A stretch of 64,000 bases of DNA. It comes from Bacteroidia bacterium (GTDB lineage Bacteria; Bacteroidota; Bacteroidia; Bacteroidales; UBA932). Within the stretch, counting starts at the first letter, position 1. Each line of letters starts with the position of its first letter. The translations under genes were made by a program, and so were the position numbers. The stretch spans positions 1 to 64,000 of the forward strand of contig SABC01000007.1 in NCBI GenBank assembly GCA_009929175.1, in the 5' to 3' direction. A model generated the notes under the pieces. The model ran no database searches, was not told where the DNA came from, and saw only the letters and a program-made list of their open reading frames with translations. Positions 62,203-64,000 of the stretch are shown in pieces.

Positions 62203-63435
62203 ATGAAAACATCAGAAAAGGTCCAATCAATTGTCAATTGCTCTGCACGGGCGGAGTGTATTGCAGAGTACTATTTTTCGGAAAAACTCCGGGAGATTGA
62301 TCAAATGCGTAAAGCGGGGAGGAGTGTGATAAACCTGGGAATCGGGAGTCCCGACCTCTCTCCTTTGCAATCGGCAATCAGGGTGCTGGAAGAGAGTGCC
62401 CACTTACCTTCGGCTCATGGTTATCAGGGATATTCGGGTATACCCGAGCTCCGCAGTGCGTTTGCTGACTGGTATGCTAAGTATTTTGACATTACACTGG
62501 ACCCGGAGGATGAAATACTTCCTTTGATGGGCTCCAAGGAGGGGATAATGCATATTACCATGGCTTTTGTTAATCCCGGCGAAGAGGTGCTGGTCCCAGA
62601 TCCAGGGTATCCGGCCTACGCATCGGCAGCCAGGCTCTCGGGTGCCTTGCCGGTTACTTACGATTTGAAAGAAGAGAGTAATTGGCTGCCCGATATCGCA
62701 TCCCTGGAGTGCAGGGACCTGTCCAAGGTAAAGCTAATGTGGGTCAATTACCCCAACATGCCTACAGGTCAAAAGGCAAACAAACAACTGTTCAAAGAGT
62801 TGGTTGCGTTTGGAAAAAGGAACGGGATATTGATATGCAACGACAATCCCTATAGTTTTATTTTGAATGAAGAGCATATCAGTATCCTCAGCGTGGAAGG
62901 GGCAATGGGTATTGCGCTGGAACTTAACTCTGTGAGCAAATCTCATAATATGCCGGGATGGCGGGTAGGCATGGTGGCCGGGCACCGAGATTATATAAAA
63001 TCCATAATCAGGATCAAAAGCAATATGGATTCGGGTATGTTCCGGCCATTGCAGCTGGCTGCTGCCGAGGCACTCTCTGCAGGAGATGAGTGGTATGGAG
63101 AGATCAACCGGCAATATGGCAAGCGCAGGGTCTATGCCGAAAGGATCATGGAACAGATTGGCTGCAGCTTTGACAAAGGGCAGGGGGGCATGTTCCTTTG
63201 GGGTAAGGTACCGCAATGTTACAAAGATGCCGGTGAACTTTGCGATAGCTTGCTATACAATGCAGAGGTTTTCGTAACACCGGGATTTGTGTTTGGAAGC
63301 AACGGCGGTAGGTATGTGAGGATTTCTTTGTGTGCGCCTGAGGAGTTGTTGATGGAAACCAGCAACCGGATTGGTGCAATGCAAAGTGTTGCTACAATTG
63401 ACAGCATAAAAGGAGGATTAATTTATGCAGAGTAA
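62203..63435 (+). CDS. PLP-dependent aminotransferase (class I, aromatic/aspartate type)
   Basis: 410 residues, fold type I. Seen: NLGIGSPDLSP, GYQGYSGIPELR, LMGSKEGIMHI, PDPGYPAYASAA, VNYPNMPTGQKAN (with Met where Asn-Pro is usual in N-P-T-G), NDNPYSFIL and the PLP lysine in LNSVSKSHNMPGWRVGM (Lys246), plus the C-terminal Arg in GGRYVRISLCAPEE. In Bacteroides a close relative lies between pheA and the DAHP synthase-mutase gene. Together with tyrA 11 bases inside its 3' end and a Phe/Tyr leader, transamination of phenylpyruvate, hydroxyphenylpyruvate or prephenate is the likely role (inference). Confidence 0.85.
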   Translation: MKTSEKVQSIVNCSARAECIAEYYFSEKLREIDQMRKAGRSVINLGIGSPDLSPLQSAIRVLEESAHLPSAHGYQGYSGIPELRSAFADWYAKYFDITLDPEDEILPLMGSKEGIMHITMAFVNPGEEVLVPDPGYPAYASAARLSGALPVTYDLKEESNWLPDIASLECRDLSKVKLMWVNYPNMPTGQKANKQLFKELVAFGKRNGILICNDNPYSFILNEEHISILSVEGAMGIALELNSVSKSHNMPGWRVGMVAGHRDYIKSIIRIKSNMDSGMFRPLQLAAAEALSAGDEWYGEINRQYGKRRVYAERIMEQIGCSFDKGQGGMFLWGKVPQCYKDAGELCDSLLYNAEVFVTPGFVFGSNGGRYVRISLCAPEELLMETSNRIGAMQSVATIDSIKGGLIYAE

Positions 63436-64000
63436 GGTGGTATGTATCGTGGGGCTTGGACTCATCGGGGGGTCAATGGCAATTACCCTAAAGAAGAGTG
63501 GGTTTGCTTCAAAAATTCTTGGAGTGGATTCTTCGGGTCCAAACTGTATCAAGGCAATGGGACTGGAGCTGGTCGATGATATCTGCTCCCTTGAACAAGG
63601 TGTTGCGGCAAGTGATATGGTGTTGTTATGCACACCGGTCGATTCCATATGCGAGCTCCTGCCAATGGTTTTGGATTTGGCAGGCTCCATGGCTTCAAGG
63701 CCCAACGGTTGCCCGGTCATTGCAGATATGGGCTCTACAAAATCGAGGATAGTGGAGAGTGTAGAGGGACACCCTCACAGGAACTGTTTTGTGGCAGTAC
63801 ACCCTATTGCAGGGACCGAGCACTCCGGTCCGGAGGCAGCTTTACCACGGCTTTTTGACGGGAAAAATGCCATCCTGTGCAATGTTGCCCAAAGTGATCC
63901 TGATGCCGTGGCAACCGTTGAAGAAATGTTGGAGACAATCGGAATGAAAGTTTCCCATATGGATGCCCAAAGCCATGACCTGCATGTGGCTTATGTTTCC
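63425..64000 (+). CDS. tyrA: Prephenate dehydrogenase TyrA, 5' part (runs off the window)
   Basis: ATG 63425 opens a frame of 192 codons still open at the right edge. The N-terminal NAD-binding loop VGLGLIGGSMAI, the strand VLLCTPVD, IADMGSTKSRIVES and the catalytic-His block AVHPIAGTEHSGPEAA are diagnostic of prephenate/arogenate dehydrogenase. It oxidatively decarboxylates prephenate to 4-hydroxyphenylpyruvate for tyrosine. It overlaps the aminotransferase gene by 11 bases, so translation is probably coupled, and it shares the leader-peptide attenuator. Confidence 0.92.
   Translation, partial: MQSKVVCIVGLGLIGGSMAITLKKSGFASKILGVDSSGPNCIKAMGLELVDDICSLEQGVAASDMVLLCTPVDSICELLPMVLDLAGSMASRPNGCPVIADMGSTKSRIVESVEGHPHRNCFVAVHPIAGTEHSGPEAALPRLFDGKNAILCNVAQSDPDAVATVEEMLETIGMKVSHMDAQSHDLHVAYVS

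Overview
The window comes from an anaerobic member of the Bacteroidetes, most likely order Bacteroidales. Evidence: a SusC/SusD pair, DUF4831 and OstA-like proteins, S16 with an Ala/Glu-rich tail, pyruvate:ferredoxin oxidoreductase, a tungsten-type aldehyde:ferredoxin oxidoreductase, and many promoters of the Bacteroidetes type (-7 box TAnnTTTG, often with TTTG or TTG about 18-21 nt upstream). Shine-Dalgarno sites are mostly absent, as is usual for the phylum. I saw no CRISPR array, insertion sequence, phage or rRNA operon. The content is mostly chromosomal housekeeping.

Layout. 1-1.7 kb: the frameshifted end of an outer-membrane barrel gene, then rimM and rpsP. 1.9-9.2 kb: a tungsten/molybdenum-flavoured block. 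It holds a VanX-like dipeptidase, an AOR-family oxidoreductase, a ThiF/ThiS-like sulfur-carrier pair, a DAHP synthase-chorismate mutase, a lipoprotein with sulfite-oxidase-like repeats, and one ORF that joins a ModE-type DNA-binding domain to a WtpA-type tungstate-binding lipoprotein. 9.2-15.6 kb: a macroglobulin/TonB-plug protein, nitroreductase, HAD phosphatase, POT peptide transporter and a lipid A-type acyltransferase. 15.7-22.1 kb: DUF4831, pepD, the rpsF-rpsR-rplI operon, an OmpA protein and glyA. 22.2-26.6 kb: an envelope-biogenesis operon of two SurA-like chaperones and an OstA-like protein. 26.7-32.4 kb: radical SAM and YhcH genes diverging from a cell-wall-recycling operon (GHL10, NlpC/P60, dipeptide epimerase). 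32.4-37.2 kb: YgjP-like peptidase, moeA, rpsO and pnp. 37.5-42.1 kb: SusC/SusD. 42.3-47.4 kb: a histidine-degradation operon (hutH, hutI, MBL-fold protein, ftcD) with no hutU. 47.5-55 kb: nifJ, a secreted hypothetical protein, fabD, tRNA-Arg(CCG) and a carboxylase. 55.2-62 kb: tRNA-His, a 1779-residue alpha-2-macroglobulin and a beta-propeller lipoprotein preceded by what looks like a remnant of a second one. 62-64 kb: an aromatic-amino-acid operon (aminotransferase, tyrA) behind a leader-peptide attenuator.

The genes suggest a peptide and amino-acid fermenter: peptide uptake (POT, perhaps the SusC/D pair), dipeptide cleavage (PepD, VanX-like), histidine catabolism, and ferredoxin-linked oxidation of 2-oxoacids and aldehydes (nifJ, AOR), with moeA and the ThiF/ThiS pair available for pterin-cofactor synthesis.

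Three items deserve most attention. The first is the Phe/Tyr leader peptide (ten consecutive aromatic codons) with mutually exclusive terminator and antiterminator helices ahead of the aminotransferase-tyrA operon. The second is the ModE-lipobox-WtpA fusion near AOR. The third is a 34-codon ORF followed by a strong terminator hairpin between the nifJ promoter and nifJ.
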